From: Aspergillus flavus
Lineage: Eukaryota; Ascomycota; Eurotiomycetes; Eurotiales; Aspergillaceae
Direction of reading: 5' to 3'
Length of the DNA: 64,000 nucleotides
Assembly: GCF_009017415.1 (NCBI RefSeq)
Contig: NC_092410.1
Location: 3,720,001 to 3,784,000 of the forward strand
Position numbers and translations under genes: made by a program. Shown here piece by piece: positions 1 through 10,128 of the stretch (its first letter is position 1; every line of letters starts with the position of its first letter). The notes beneath the pieces were generated by a model, which searched no databases, was not told the origin of the DNA, and saw only the letters and a list, made by a program, of their open reading frames with translations.

Positions 1-733
1 CGGGACTTTCCTTATAGAACATGGGGTTTATAGAGCTCTCTATGGGCCAAATTCTGCGATTGTACAAGTAATTATTTCACGCAAAAGTGGTCTGGTTTCA
101 ATTAATGGAACAACGAGAAGGAAGTGCATGGAGAGATAAATAATGGGACGACTGAATGCTTTTGGAATTTCTCAATGTCTTTTCTGTCCGACTTCTCAGT
201 CCCCTGATAGTAGATAGGATGATCATCAATACGTCAGTCCGATCAATAATACTATAGAGTGTGCTATACAGATTCTATAGCGGGCGTCTTCGTCTCAAGT
301 TCATATACTGTATCTCTTGGGAGCTCTATCAGTTGTAGCAGGCATAGAAGACCCGAAGCGGGCGGTCAGGGAAGCGGGTGACATATTGTGTGGCAGTACT
401 CATTATAGTGGAACGGAATTGAGCTGAACGTGTACAGGACTCCTGATAGAGACCCCATCGTCCCATACACTGTCGCTCTCAGGTCAGTCTTCTATTCCGT
501 GTTTTTTCCCTGTGAGTTTCTCCACTGGTACTCCATCACCTGAACTTATGATGTGATCCATTGCTGGATTAATGCTGATTGGGAGGTACACTATTTTATC
601 GCAGAATGTACGGCTAGTGTTTCGTTGGCCTCTTACCGTTGAACTAAGCCAGGAGCCTCCCGCCGATTCCTTACTGCCCTATTGACATCCACCCTTACTT
701 TCACGACTCCCACACGATTTCCAAACCTCCGCG
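1..733. other. Intergenic / 5' region of AP-1 mu gene
   Basis: No open frame with recognisable protein features. The stretch next to 733 is the presumed promoter and 5' leader of the AP-1 mu gene. I see no tRNA, repeat array or conserved motif here. Confidence 0.5.
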
Positions 734-2522
734 ATGGCATCGGCTATCTTCTTTTTAGATTTGAAGGGCAAGGTAGGTAGATGCTTGGCGATATCTCTTT
801 TCAATGACCGCTATACCCACCATGCATTCTTGCGCTCACCGTCAAATAGACCCTTCTAGCCCGAAACTACCGCGGAGACATTCCCATGTCCGCGGTCGAG
901 AAATTTCCTATCCTCCTTAGTGACGCAGAAGAAGAAAGCTCCGCCGTACCGCCATGCTTCTCTCATGAAGGCATCAACGTATGTTATGTCCGCAATCGCA
1001 TCAGTTTTCGCACTCGCTCCCCGCCCGTCCCCGCAGCCCGCTTTGCTTCCCTTCATCCCCTATAACGGCCCGCCTCTACTGCGACACTTCATTTGGGCAC
1101 CAGGTAGCCATTAGCCTTTTCACGCCATCTTACTGACAAGTCATCGTGTATCTAGTATCTCTATATCCGCCACAGCAACCTTTATATTCTCGCGTTGACA
1201 AAGAAGAACACTAATGCGACCGAAATCCTCCTCTTCCTCCACAAAATTGTGGAGGTCTTCACGGAATACTTCAAAGTCTTGGAGGAAGAGAGTATTCGCG
1301 ACAACTTTGTTATCATCTATGAATTGCTCGATGAGATGATGGACTTCGGATACCCACAAACTACGGAGAGCAAGATATTGCAAGAGTAAGACGACAATTG
1401 TGACCGAACATGACGGAAGGCAGTGTTGCTCATATGGTATCAGGTACATCACACAAGAGTCGCATAAGCTCGAAGTTCAAGCGCGTCCCCCTATTGCCGT
1501 CACCAATGCGGTCTCCTGGCGAAGTGAAGGCATTCGCTATCGGAAGAACGAAGTCTTCCTTGACGTTGTCGAATCTCTGAATCTCCTCGTATCTGCGTCT
1601 GGAAATGTCTTGCGATCTGAGATCCTGGGTGCTATCAAGATGAAGTGTTACCTAAGCGGTATGCCAGAACTTCGTTTGGGTTTGAATGACAAGGTTATGT
1701 TTGAGACGACGGGTCGTGCCACAAGAGGCAAAGCTGTCGAGATGGAGGACGTTAAATTCCATCAATGCGTTCGTCTTTCGAGATTCGAGAACGATCGTAC
1801 GATCAGTTTTATACCCCCGGATGGAGAGTTCGAGCTCATGAGTTATCGTCTAAACACGCAAGTGAAACCCCTTATCTGGGTCGAATGCCTGGTGGAATCG
1901 CACTCAGGCTCTCGGATGGAGTATATGTTAAAGGTAGGCGATCTGGAAACGCCGAACACCTGTGTCGTCTCCAAACTAATATTCCTCTTCTCTGTAGGCC
2001 AAAGCACAATTCAAGCGCCGCAGCACGGCCAACAATGTGGAGATCCTCGTGCCTGTGCCGGAAGATGCAGACTCGCCGCGATTCCGCACGAACATTGGAA
2101 CGGTTCACTATGCGCCAGAGAAGTCCGCTATTATCTGGAAGATCAAGCAGTTCGGTGGTGGAAAGGAGTTCCTGATGCGCGCTGAGCTTGGTCTCCCATC
2201 CGTCAAGGGAGACGACGAGCACGGAGGTGGTATGACTGGGGGCTTCGGAGGTAGCATGGGCGGCACTGGAGGCGGCAAGGCCAAACGGCCCATTAACGTC
2301 AAATTCGAAATTCCTTACTTCACCACAAGTGGTATTCAAGTACGCTACTTGAAGATCACTGAACCTAAGGTATGCTGCTTCATTCTACTTGCGCCCTATC
2401 CTTTACCTTCTATGAGTCCACGACTAATAGTCATTTCACAGCTTCAATACCCCTCCCTGCCTTGGGTCCGTTATATCACGCAGTCAGGCGACATTGCGGT
2501 CCGTATGCCAGATATACAATGA
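734..2522 (+). CDS. apm1: AP-1 complex subunit mu (clathrin adaptor medium chain)
   Basis: Medium chain of the AP-1 clathrin adaptor, which sorts cargo between the trans-Golgi and endosomes. Six exons fit: 734-772, 850-978, 1156-1385, 1444-1933, 1998-2369 and 2442-2522, giving 446 residues, the usual mu1 length. The N-terminal longin-like part starts MASAIFFLDLKGK and runs through YLYIRHSNLYILALTKK. The mu-homology domain follows, with WRSEGIRYRKNEVFLDVVE and the C-terminal LPWVRYITQSGDIAVR, both diagnostic for mu1. The start is chosen because it gives the family N-terminus. A Gly-rich insert (GGGMTGGFGGSMGGTGGG) in the C-terminal domain is the only oddity. It is a housekeeping gene, and the neighbouring tRNA and metal transporter suggest no functional link. 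Confidence 0.95.
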
Positions 2523-2967
2523 TTTAAAGCGTTTAATAGTGTCAATAGATATACTTCCTTCCCTTTCTATTTTCTAGCGTTACATAACATCTACACCCTT
2601 AACTGAAGGTTAAGCCAAGGGGTTAGTCGATTGGTAGATGTGTAGAATCATTACAGTGCGTTGGGTTGCCACAACATATCTGTAGTTTCCACATCGACCT
2701 TGGTCAAAGTTCAGTATGCTGCATGCGTTTTGCAAACCTACGACAAAAGCTAGAGCACCGAACACGTATTACTAAGGCTGCAATTACGAGAAACCATAAG
2801 TTTCAAGCTAATCATATTGACTTCAAGTATTCCTATACACGCCACTCCTTACAAGAACACAACCGTACTCTGTAAGTTACCTTAGCACCATGCCAAGATC
2901 CGAACGATCACTCAACATTAGCCCTGGCTTATGTAGCCAAAACTCACAGTTCTAAATATAGAACAAA
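2523..2967. other. Intergenic region between AP-1 mu gene and tRNA-His
   Basis: About 445 bp holding the AP-1 mu 3' region and the tRNA 5' flank. The one open stretch in it (2666-2875) has no recognisable domain and is probably chance. Confidence 0.5.
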
Positions 2968-3038
2968 GGTGCTTTGGTCTAGTGGTAGGACGTCACGTTG
3001 TGGCCGTGCCAGCCCCGGTTCGATTCCGGGAAGCACCA
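2968..3038 (+). tRNA. tRNA-His (anticodon GTG), intronless
   Basis: Complete cloverleaf of 71 nt. The 7-bp acceptor stem is GGTGCTT/AAGCACC with discriminator A73. The D-arm is GTC...GAC, the anticodon loop is TTGTGGC with GTG reading CAC/CAU, and the T-arm is CCCGG-TTCGATT-CCGGG. Closest comparison is yeast tRNA-His, which also has A73 and gets its extra 5' G after transcription. The top pair of the anticodon stem is a T-C mismatch. A T-rich run (TTTTTTCTTTTT) about 7 bp downstream suits RNA polymerase III termination. No intron. Confidence 0.95.
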
Positions 3039-3143
3039 CATAACTTTTTTCTTTTTGAGCAAACCTAAACCCTTCTCCTTCTTTTCCCTTCTATTTATTC
3101 TCGGCGATTTGGGCCACATCGAAAAACAGGGATCGCTCGGTAC

Positions 3144-3285
3144 CAAGGACCACGGTTCTAGTTTTGTGGCTCCGTGTCTTAGATTTTTTTACGCATGTAT
3201 GACTAAGCGGACCTCAAGCACCACGGTTCTAATTTTGTGGCTCCGTGTCTTAGATTCTTTTACGCTTCTATGACTAAGCGGATCT
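3144..3285. repeat. 71-bp imperfect tandem duplication downstream of tRNA-His
   Basis: Two adjacent copies with a 71-bp period. Each contains CACGGTTCTA, TTTTGTGGCTCCGTGTCTTAG and TATGACTAAGCGGA, with a few substitutions between copies (ACGCATG versus ACGCTTC). Within each copy CCAC...GTGG forms a short inverted repeat. No coding potential is apparent. Confidence 0.85.
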
Positions 3286-3289
3286 CAAG

Positions 3290-4169
3290 AATTCCTTTTT
3301 ATTGAATCCTTGTAATGATCGACATGATCTTGTAAACGTACGCAGTGTCAAGATCAAGGGCTAAGAAATCTCAATTTTGAAACGTTGGTAGCTTGGTATA
3401 TGGGGTAGTTGCGTTGCTATATATCTTGGCGGACGGAGCTCTCCACGTAATGGATTGTCCTCCGTATGGTAGTTAGGTATTGCAGAAGCTAAGATTTGCC
3501 TAGGCGCGTGTGTGAATTTAAGTTGTTTCTTATTTAGTGCATTCTTGATGAAAGCATTAGCAGGTGAGGAAAGTTATTCTCCTTGTCGGGTTTACGGAGT
3601 AAACGGTTTCTATAGATTGATAAGATTGATCACGAGAACGGAAAGACATCCGCCTATTATCTGCAAGACAGGGAAGGAATGGGCCAGTGAGAGAGATGAT
3701 AGTTTTTAATCTTAATCTTAATTTCTTTGGGTGCCTAAGTAGACCCTGAAAGTCCAAGTTGACAATTAGAGAGGCATTATTGGCTTTTTCTATAGTGTTG
3801 ATTATGAATTTATGACAGGACTCGGCCATTGCAAGGCGTAAGGAATAGTAATGAAGAGCCCATCATAGGGCGGTGGAGTCGAGAACGCCGCAGTTCGGAG
3901 GCGGAGAGTCGTCAGCACATATCGGGATTGTATCTGCCGGACCGGATTACAATGGTTGCGTTGAAGCACACGACAGGATGGGAGGAACGTCATTACAGTT
4001 AGAAAGTGATTGATTTCCTCATTTCCTTCTCCTCGGGCCAAACTATGGGCGCGCCACACCACGGTCACAAAGAACATAGTGTCCTGACTTTGGCGGTCTT
4101 TGTTGACCTACACTATTTTACTGCCACTATTAACAATTAGTACTGAATTGGACTTACGTACCCGGCCTG
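3290..4169. other. Intergenic region upstream of metal transporter
   Basis: About 0.9 kb without a supportable gene. Short open stretches at 3512-3709 and 3802-4077 lack recognisable features. The 3' part is presumably the promoter and leader of the transporter. Confidence 0.5.
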
Positions 4170-5701
4170 ATGCCGCTGACGCACCCCCTGCGGTGGAGGG
4201 CCCATCCATCACCAACGCCCGGATCCTCATCCAACCTCCGTTGTTCCATAGGTAGGTTTCGAGTAGGGCGTCCCGGCTTTGTTCTATCTTTTCGGTCTCA
4301 GCTGCGCGTTCTGCGCACATCGGCCACCTCGTTTCCCTCGCGCCATAAGAACTCCGCCAGATCCCTCATCCCTTTTAACTCTGTCAATGCTTCTCGCCTC
4401 CCACCCCCTTCCTTAACCACCACGACTACTATTAACACACCCCTACATCTGATGGCGACGCAAACCAGAAGCCATGGTGGCCACGGCGGTCACCATCACC
4501 ATCACCACGGCGGCAATGTGTACCTGACTTCCACAAACAAGAACGACGCCGGCGTTCGGATTACGCGGATCGGCCTGGTCGCCAACCTTGCGATGGCAAT
4601 TGGCAAATTTATCGGAGGCTACGTCTTCCACTCGCAAGCGTTGATCGCCGACGCCTACCACGCCCTTACAGATCTCGTTTCGGACATCCTCACGCTGGGG
4701 ACAGTCGCTTGGTCGCTCAAGCCCCCATCTGAAAGGTTCCCGAACGGCTACGGAAAGATTGAGAGCATCGGCGCGTTGGGTGTGAGTGGGCTATTGCTCT
4801 GTGGAGGCGTTTTTATGGGCCTGAACTCCGGTCAAGTTCTGTTGGACCAGTTCTACCCCCAGGCGGCGGAGGCGATCTCTCACTTGGGACACGGCCATTC
4901 GCATAGTCACGGAATCGACATTCATGGCCCCAGCATTCATGCCGCATGGTTGGCTGCTGGGTCCATTGTGGTAAAGGAATGGCTGTACCACGCAAGTGAG
5001 TACCTTGGGGTTGCCCTTCGATCTTATCCGAGAGCTAACGGTTATTGTGTAATGTAACAGCTATGAAAGTCGCCAATGAGCGCAAGTCGTCTGTTTTAGC
5101 CTCGAACGCTATCCACCACCGCATTGATTCCCTGACCAGCATTGTCGCTCTGTTCACCATTGGCGGCACGTACTTATTTAAAGACGCCTCTTGGCTAGAT
5201 CCTGTGGGTGGACTCCTTATCTCATTGATGGTCATCAAAGCCGGATGGGGAAATACATGCTCGTCACTTCTGGAGCTGGCCGATACTGCCGTGGACGATG
5301 AGATCAAGGAATCGGTGCAGAAGGCCGCTTCTAAGGCGCTCGCGAAATTGCAGGATAACAATGCGATTAAGATCCGCGACGTTCAGGGTATGAAATCTGG
5401 TCAGAACTATCTCATGGATATTGAACTGGCAGTGCCGGGAGCATGGCCCATCAATCGATCTCGGGAAATCGAGGAAATTGTCAGAACAGCCATCGGAGCG
5501 GGCGTCCGCGGCGTTAAGCGAGTCAAAGTGCGATTTATCCCCCTCGAGCATGAAGAGTTGAATTTCTCCGAAGAGTTCATCCCTGCCGAAGTTGCATCCC
5601 AAGCCAACCCGGAACCGGAGGATGGTGACGCGGACTGTGAAGCGCACGGGCATGATCATGGGCATGATGTGCACGAACATGATGCTCGCAAGAGGCGTTA
5701 A
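4170..5701 (+). CDS. Mitochondrial cation diffusion facilitator (Mmt1/Mmt2-type metal transporter)
   Basis: Cation diffusion facilitator, predicted to move Fe2+ or a similar divalent metal across a mitochondrial membrane. Exons 4170-4995 and 5061-5701 give 488 residues, close to yeast Mmt1. The metal site is visible as ADAYHALTDLVSD in TM2 and ASNAIHHRIDSLTS in TM5. His-rich stretches lie before TM1 (HGGHGGHHHHHH), in the TM4-TM5 loop (HLGHGHSHSHG) and at the C-terminus (HGHDHGHDVHEHD). I chose the upstream ATG because the extra 94 residues contain no Asp or Glu and many Arg and Ser, as in a mitochondrial presequence. The internal ATG at 4452 is the alternative and would remove that signal. 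An untested upstream intron is also possible. Metal specificity is inferred from the family only. Confidence 0.85.
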
Positions 5702-6772
5702 GGAGGCATCTTTATTTTTTGCTTTATATTATTTTGCATGTGTTGCTTTGTATCGAGCCTGTTGAAGCTCTTGTGTGTTTGCATAGTTCGTGTCCCGTTT
5801 TGCACATTGGACCTCGAAGGATCATGTGATACCCCATAAATACACTGACTGGAGATGATATCTCCATGCCCTATTTATTTGCTGGTGAAGATTGTGGCCG
5901 GTGAAAGTTAGATCACACGGAGGAAGGGATTATTTGGAAGGTGTGAAGAAACGATTGGATGTAGGGGAGGGAAGAAGTCGATAGAGGAGGACGCCAGCCA
6001 TGGCTGGCAAACCATGTACAGTATGTACATATATTGGCTGAATAGAATCTACAGCACATACTGTGGGCTTCTTGTGAACCGTCCAGATCTTCTCTGGAGA
6101 CGTTGATTGTACAGTAGAAGTAGCTTTCGGTACTCGTGTGGGCAACTCAGTGGAAGTAACGCCCATCAATCCCTCCGTACTATATCCCGCCACTGCATCC
6201 AGTGTATGCGGAGCGAATCCCATTGGACGGATGTTTTAAGCAATGATATTCAGGCGCCATGTGACCAATTGACCAATATGATGACTACTCCTTATCTCAT
6301 GCTTATATCACTTTCCAGTTGGCATTGTTGTGTTACAAGTTTCTTCCTGAAGTCGCCAGATACACCCTCTTGTGGCGTACTCTAGACCTATCATGCTGGA
6401 CCCCAGTATCATCTTATTTGCTGTGGCAAGGACAGCAGAAGTACATATGACGTGGACACAGGTCATACGCTTCCGTTTCAAAATCTGATATAGCCAGAGA
6501 ATAAGTTTCCAACCTAGATATTGCGGTGACGTTTCCATTGTAGACCGACTTTACAAAATGTATGTGACAAGCCAATCAACTCAGCAGGAGTTGATAACAA
6601 CATGTTTAATTTGAAAAATTAGCCATGAAAAAAGTGAAATGAAGAACGGCAAAAACAACAATATCTGAGATTCCTTATCGTAATGGCTAATTGTTTGAGA
6701 AAAATCAGCCAAGCAGTTCTCGACTGGTCTTGGGTTGTTCACGAGGTACGATCGCAGCGTCCACGTGAACCA

Positions 6773-6779
6773 GGCTAAA
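6773..6779 (+). promoter_or_regulatory. XlnR-like motif GGCTAAA
   Basis: GGCTAAA matches the published XlnR core for xylanolytic regulation in Aspergillus. It lies about 780 bp upstream of the xylulose kinase start. A 7-mer is expected often by chance, so support comes only from the target gene's known place in the pentose pathway. Confidence 0.4.
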
Positions 6780-6905
6780 AGCGTTCTAGACGTTCGATCG
6801 TGACGAATATAGATTAAATCTAGAGCAGAAAGTAAGCAACTCGCAATAAGGGTCCCCCTGTCTAGTGTGGAAGATCGAATTTAACAGAGCCCTTTCACCA
6901 TTCAT

Positions 6906-6913
6906 CGGGTAAA
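6906..6913 (+). promoter_or_regulatory. AraR-like motif CGGGTAAA
   Basis: CGGGTAAA fits CGGDTAAW, which I recall as the reported AraR element in Aspergillus. It lies about 640 bp upstream of the kinase start and 127 bp downstream of the XlnR-like site. Function is inferred. Confidence 0.4.
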
Positions 6914-7554
6914 TTGGGTAAATTCCCGGTGGTGGTGAAGTGGGTCTATAAATAAAAAAGATGTGCAAAAAATTATACTAGTTGCAGGTGATCTCTTTCT
7001 TTTTGACATCACGATGTGCAATTGGGGTTCAATGGCTGGAGAACAAGCAAAAAAGCATGCCAGAATCAAAAGTACGGAGGACGCAGTGGGTAACTGATTG
7101 GCTCTCTGGGGTAATTTTCGATTGTAATGGAGAAAAATTCAGAATGTATTGCAAAAGTGGGTTCTGAAGTGGCCAAAGTGGGAAGGAGAAGGGGGGATAA
7201 ATTGCGGGTTGAATTGGGGAATGTTCGCAATCGGAGATCACGATAGAAGATGGAGTAATGAAAAAGACATGCCATTTAATGACCCAATTTTTATGCTTGC
7301 CCGTGGGACTCTTATTTAACACTGTTCTCTCTTTCTTTATCCTCGTTGCGCCCCGTCGTTGTTCATCTTTCTTCTTTTCTTATCCTTTGTTCTCTTATCG
7401 GTGTGACTACTTACTTATCGACGTCATCTCCCACCGCATATTCACCGTCTGTCATTGACAAACTTTGTCACACAATTGAACTGAATTTAATGACTTGAAG
7501 ACCTCCACTACACAACAGAGAGATAGAAAAGAGAATTGCACAATCCCTGTCACA

Positions 7555-9366
7555 ATGCAAGGCCCATTGTACATCGGTTTCGACCTTTCCACCCAACAAC
7601 TCAAAGCTCTAGTCGTCAACTCCGACCTGAAAGTCGTCTACGTCTCCAAATTCGACTTTGACGCTGACTCCCGCGGATTCCCTATCAAAAAAGGTGTTAT
7701 CACCAATGAAGCCGAGCATGAAGTCTATGCCCCTGTGGCATTGTGGCTCCAGGCCCTGGACGGCGTCCTCGAGGGTCTGAAGAAGCAAGGCTTGGATTTC
7801 GCCCGTGTGAAGGGCATCAGCGGTGCTGGACAGCAGCACGGGAGTGTGTACTGGGGACAGGATGCGGAGCGTCTCCTCAAGGAATTGGACTCTGGCAAGT
7901 CCCTGGAGGACCAGCTGAGCGGGGCCTTCTCCCATCCATATAGTCCCAACTGGCAGGATTCCAGTACGCAGAAGGAGTGTGATGAGTTTGATGCCTTCCT
8001 GGGCGGCGCGGATAAGTTGGCTAATGCTACAGGAAGCAAGGCACATCATGTACGTTTGTTATTGCCCTCTACTTCTCTCCCTTTCTTTACTTTCCGAAAA
8101 TTCCGGTTACGAGCGCTATACTAATGATCATTCCTTTGGTAGAGATTCACCGGCCCCCAGATTCTGCGCTTCCAGAGAAAATACCCCGAGGTATACAAGA
8201 AGACCTCGCGAATCTCACTCGTCTCCTCCTTCCTTGCATCCCTTTTCCTGGGCCACATCGCCCCCTTGGATATCTCAGACGCCTGCGGCATGAACCTCTG
8301 GAACATCAAGCAAGGTGCCTACGACGAGAAGCTCCTGCAACTCTGCGCCGGCCCCTCCGGCGTGGAAGACCTCAAGCGCAAGCTCGGTGCCGTCCCCGAA
8401 GATGGAGGTATCAACCTAGGCCAGATCGACCGCTACTACATAGAACGCTACGGCTTCAGCTCAGACTGCACCATCATCCCCGCAACAGGCGACAACCCAG
8501 CCACCATCCTGGCTCTGCCACTGCGTCCCTCCGACGCAATGGTTTCCCTGGGAACCTCCACCACCTTCCTTATGTCCACTCCCAACTACATGCCCGACCC
8601 AGCCACACATTTCTTCAATCATCCCACCACAGCAGGCCTGTACATGTTCATGCTTTGCTACAAGAATGGCGGCCTAGCTCGAGAACATATCCGTGATGCC
8701 ATCAACGATAAACTAGGCATGGCCGGGGACAAAGACCCGTGGGCTAACTTCGATAAGATCACACTGGAAACGGCACCTATGGGTCAGAAGAAGGATTCTG
8801 ATCCAATGAAGATGGGCCTCTTTTTCCCTCGGCCGGAGATCGTCCCGAATCTGCGGGCTGGACAGTGGCGGTTTGATTATAACCCTGCTGACGGCAGTCT
8901 GCATGAGACGAATGGTGGGTGGAACAAGCCTGCCGATGAGGCTCGTGCTATCGTCGAGAGCCAGTTCCTTTCTCTTCGCTTGCGCTCTCGTGGTCTTACC
9001 GCTAGTCCCGGACAGGGTATGCCCGCTCAGCCGCGACGGGTGTATCTCGTCGGTGGTGGATCGAAGAATAAGGCTATTGCCAAGGTGGCAGGTGAGATCC
9101 TTGGTGGAAGTGATGGAGTGTATAAGCTAGAGATTGGCGATAATGCCTGTGCGCTAGGAGCGGCCTACAAGGCCGTCTGGGCATTGGAGAGGAAAGATGG
9201 ACAGACATTTGAGGATCTGATTGGACAACGGTGGCGGGAGGAGGACTTCATCGAGAAGATTGCAGATGGATACCAGAAGGGCGTCTTTGAGAAGTACGGG
9301 GCTGCCCTTGAGGGATTCGAGAAGATGGAATTGCAGGTCCTGAAACAGGAGGGTGAGACGCGGTGA
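7555..9366 (+). CDS. xkiA: D-xylulose kinase
   Basis: Phosphorylates D-xylulose to D-xylulose 5-phosphate, the last step feeding xylose and arabinose carbon into the pentose phosphate pathway; cytosolic. Exons 7555-8049 and 8143-9366 give 572 residues, the normal fungal length. FGGY-kinase features are in order: N-terminal phosphate loop [15 protein letters not shown], substrate loop [30 protein letters not shown]-side motif [15 protein letters not shown] with SLGTSTTFL, and C-terminal [19 protein letters not shown] followed by ALGAAYKA. The start ATG follows CACA and gives the family N-terminus. XlnR- and AraR-like motifs lie 640-780 bp upstream. The gene is convergent with the exportin-T gene. 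Confidence 0.95.
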
Positions 9367-10128
9367 TATCTCTCGCTCCTCTTCCGTTGTAGAAAAAGCA
9401 TCTATGGATATCTTCATGAAAATATTGCCTTTAATGACTCTGCGATCTTGGATGGTTTGGATTGGATTCTATTTTCCGGTTTGGATTCAGCTAGTACCCT
9501 ATATAGTTCGGTTATACATATAAAAGTGAATGATATGATAATATATTCTCAGTGTCCTTCATTTCTATTTGCTAACTATCTTATCTTAAAAACATCCGCA
9601 TCATCTCTCATGAATAACCTGAAGTCTACACACAAATGCATTGCCTCCATATAGAAAGTAGAAAGTCAAGACGGTAATCAAACCTCCCGACGTGCATAAG
9701 GTATCTGTTGAGCTCCGACGATAGGTACCAACCAATCAACCAACTAACACCCTCAGCCCCATCCCTGTCTGCTACCTCGACCATTACCTCCTTTCTTTCC
9801 TTTTTTTAAAAACGAGATATTTTATATGGGATATCGGAAAGTCCTTTTGTTTTTCTTTTCTGCACTCTGTTGAAGACAAAGGCAGTAATCAACGCCTGGG
9901 TTATGCAAGTATGCATCGCGAACTATATACCTTTCTTTTTTCTTTTTCTTGAGTTTGCTTTTCCTGGGAAAATAATAGAGGAATTGCCGGCGACAGAGCT
10001 ATCAGTGTAAAGGATCACATGAGAACATCAGTCATCAAACCAAACCGTGGGGGAATCTAAGAGGAAGAAAAACAGTGAGAATGATCGAGGAGCATAAGGG
10101 AAAAGAAAGAATATGAAATGCAAAAGGA
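9367..10128. other. Convergent 3' intergenic region
   Basis: About 760 bp between the 3' ends of the xylulose kinase and exportin-T genes. It is T-rich on the left, and I see no gene or structured element. Confidence 0.6.

Larger units (their letters stand above)
5702..7554. other. Intergenic region, promoter of xylulose kinase
   Basis: About 1.85 kb with no convincing gene. Small open frames (5930-6223, 6107-6385, 6308-6538, 7029-7322) show no domain, signal peptide or sensible composition. The right part is the promoter of the kinase gene and carries the two motifs listed separately. Confidence 0.5.

Noticed and set aside
5930..6223. 97-codon minus-strand frame downstream of the metal transporter
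   Set aside because: No motif, no splice partners, and overlapped by another frame of equal quality.
8124..8696. 190-codon open frame within the xylulose kinase gene
   Set aside because: It overlaps the kinase exon in another frame and has the His/Arg/Pro-rich composition of a shadow frame.
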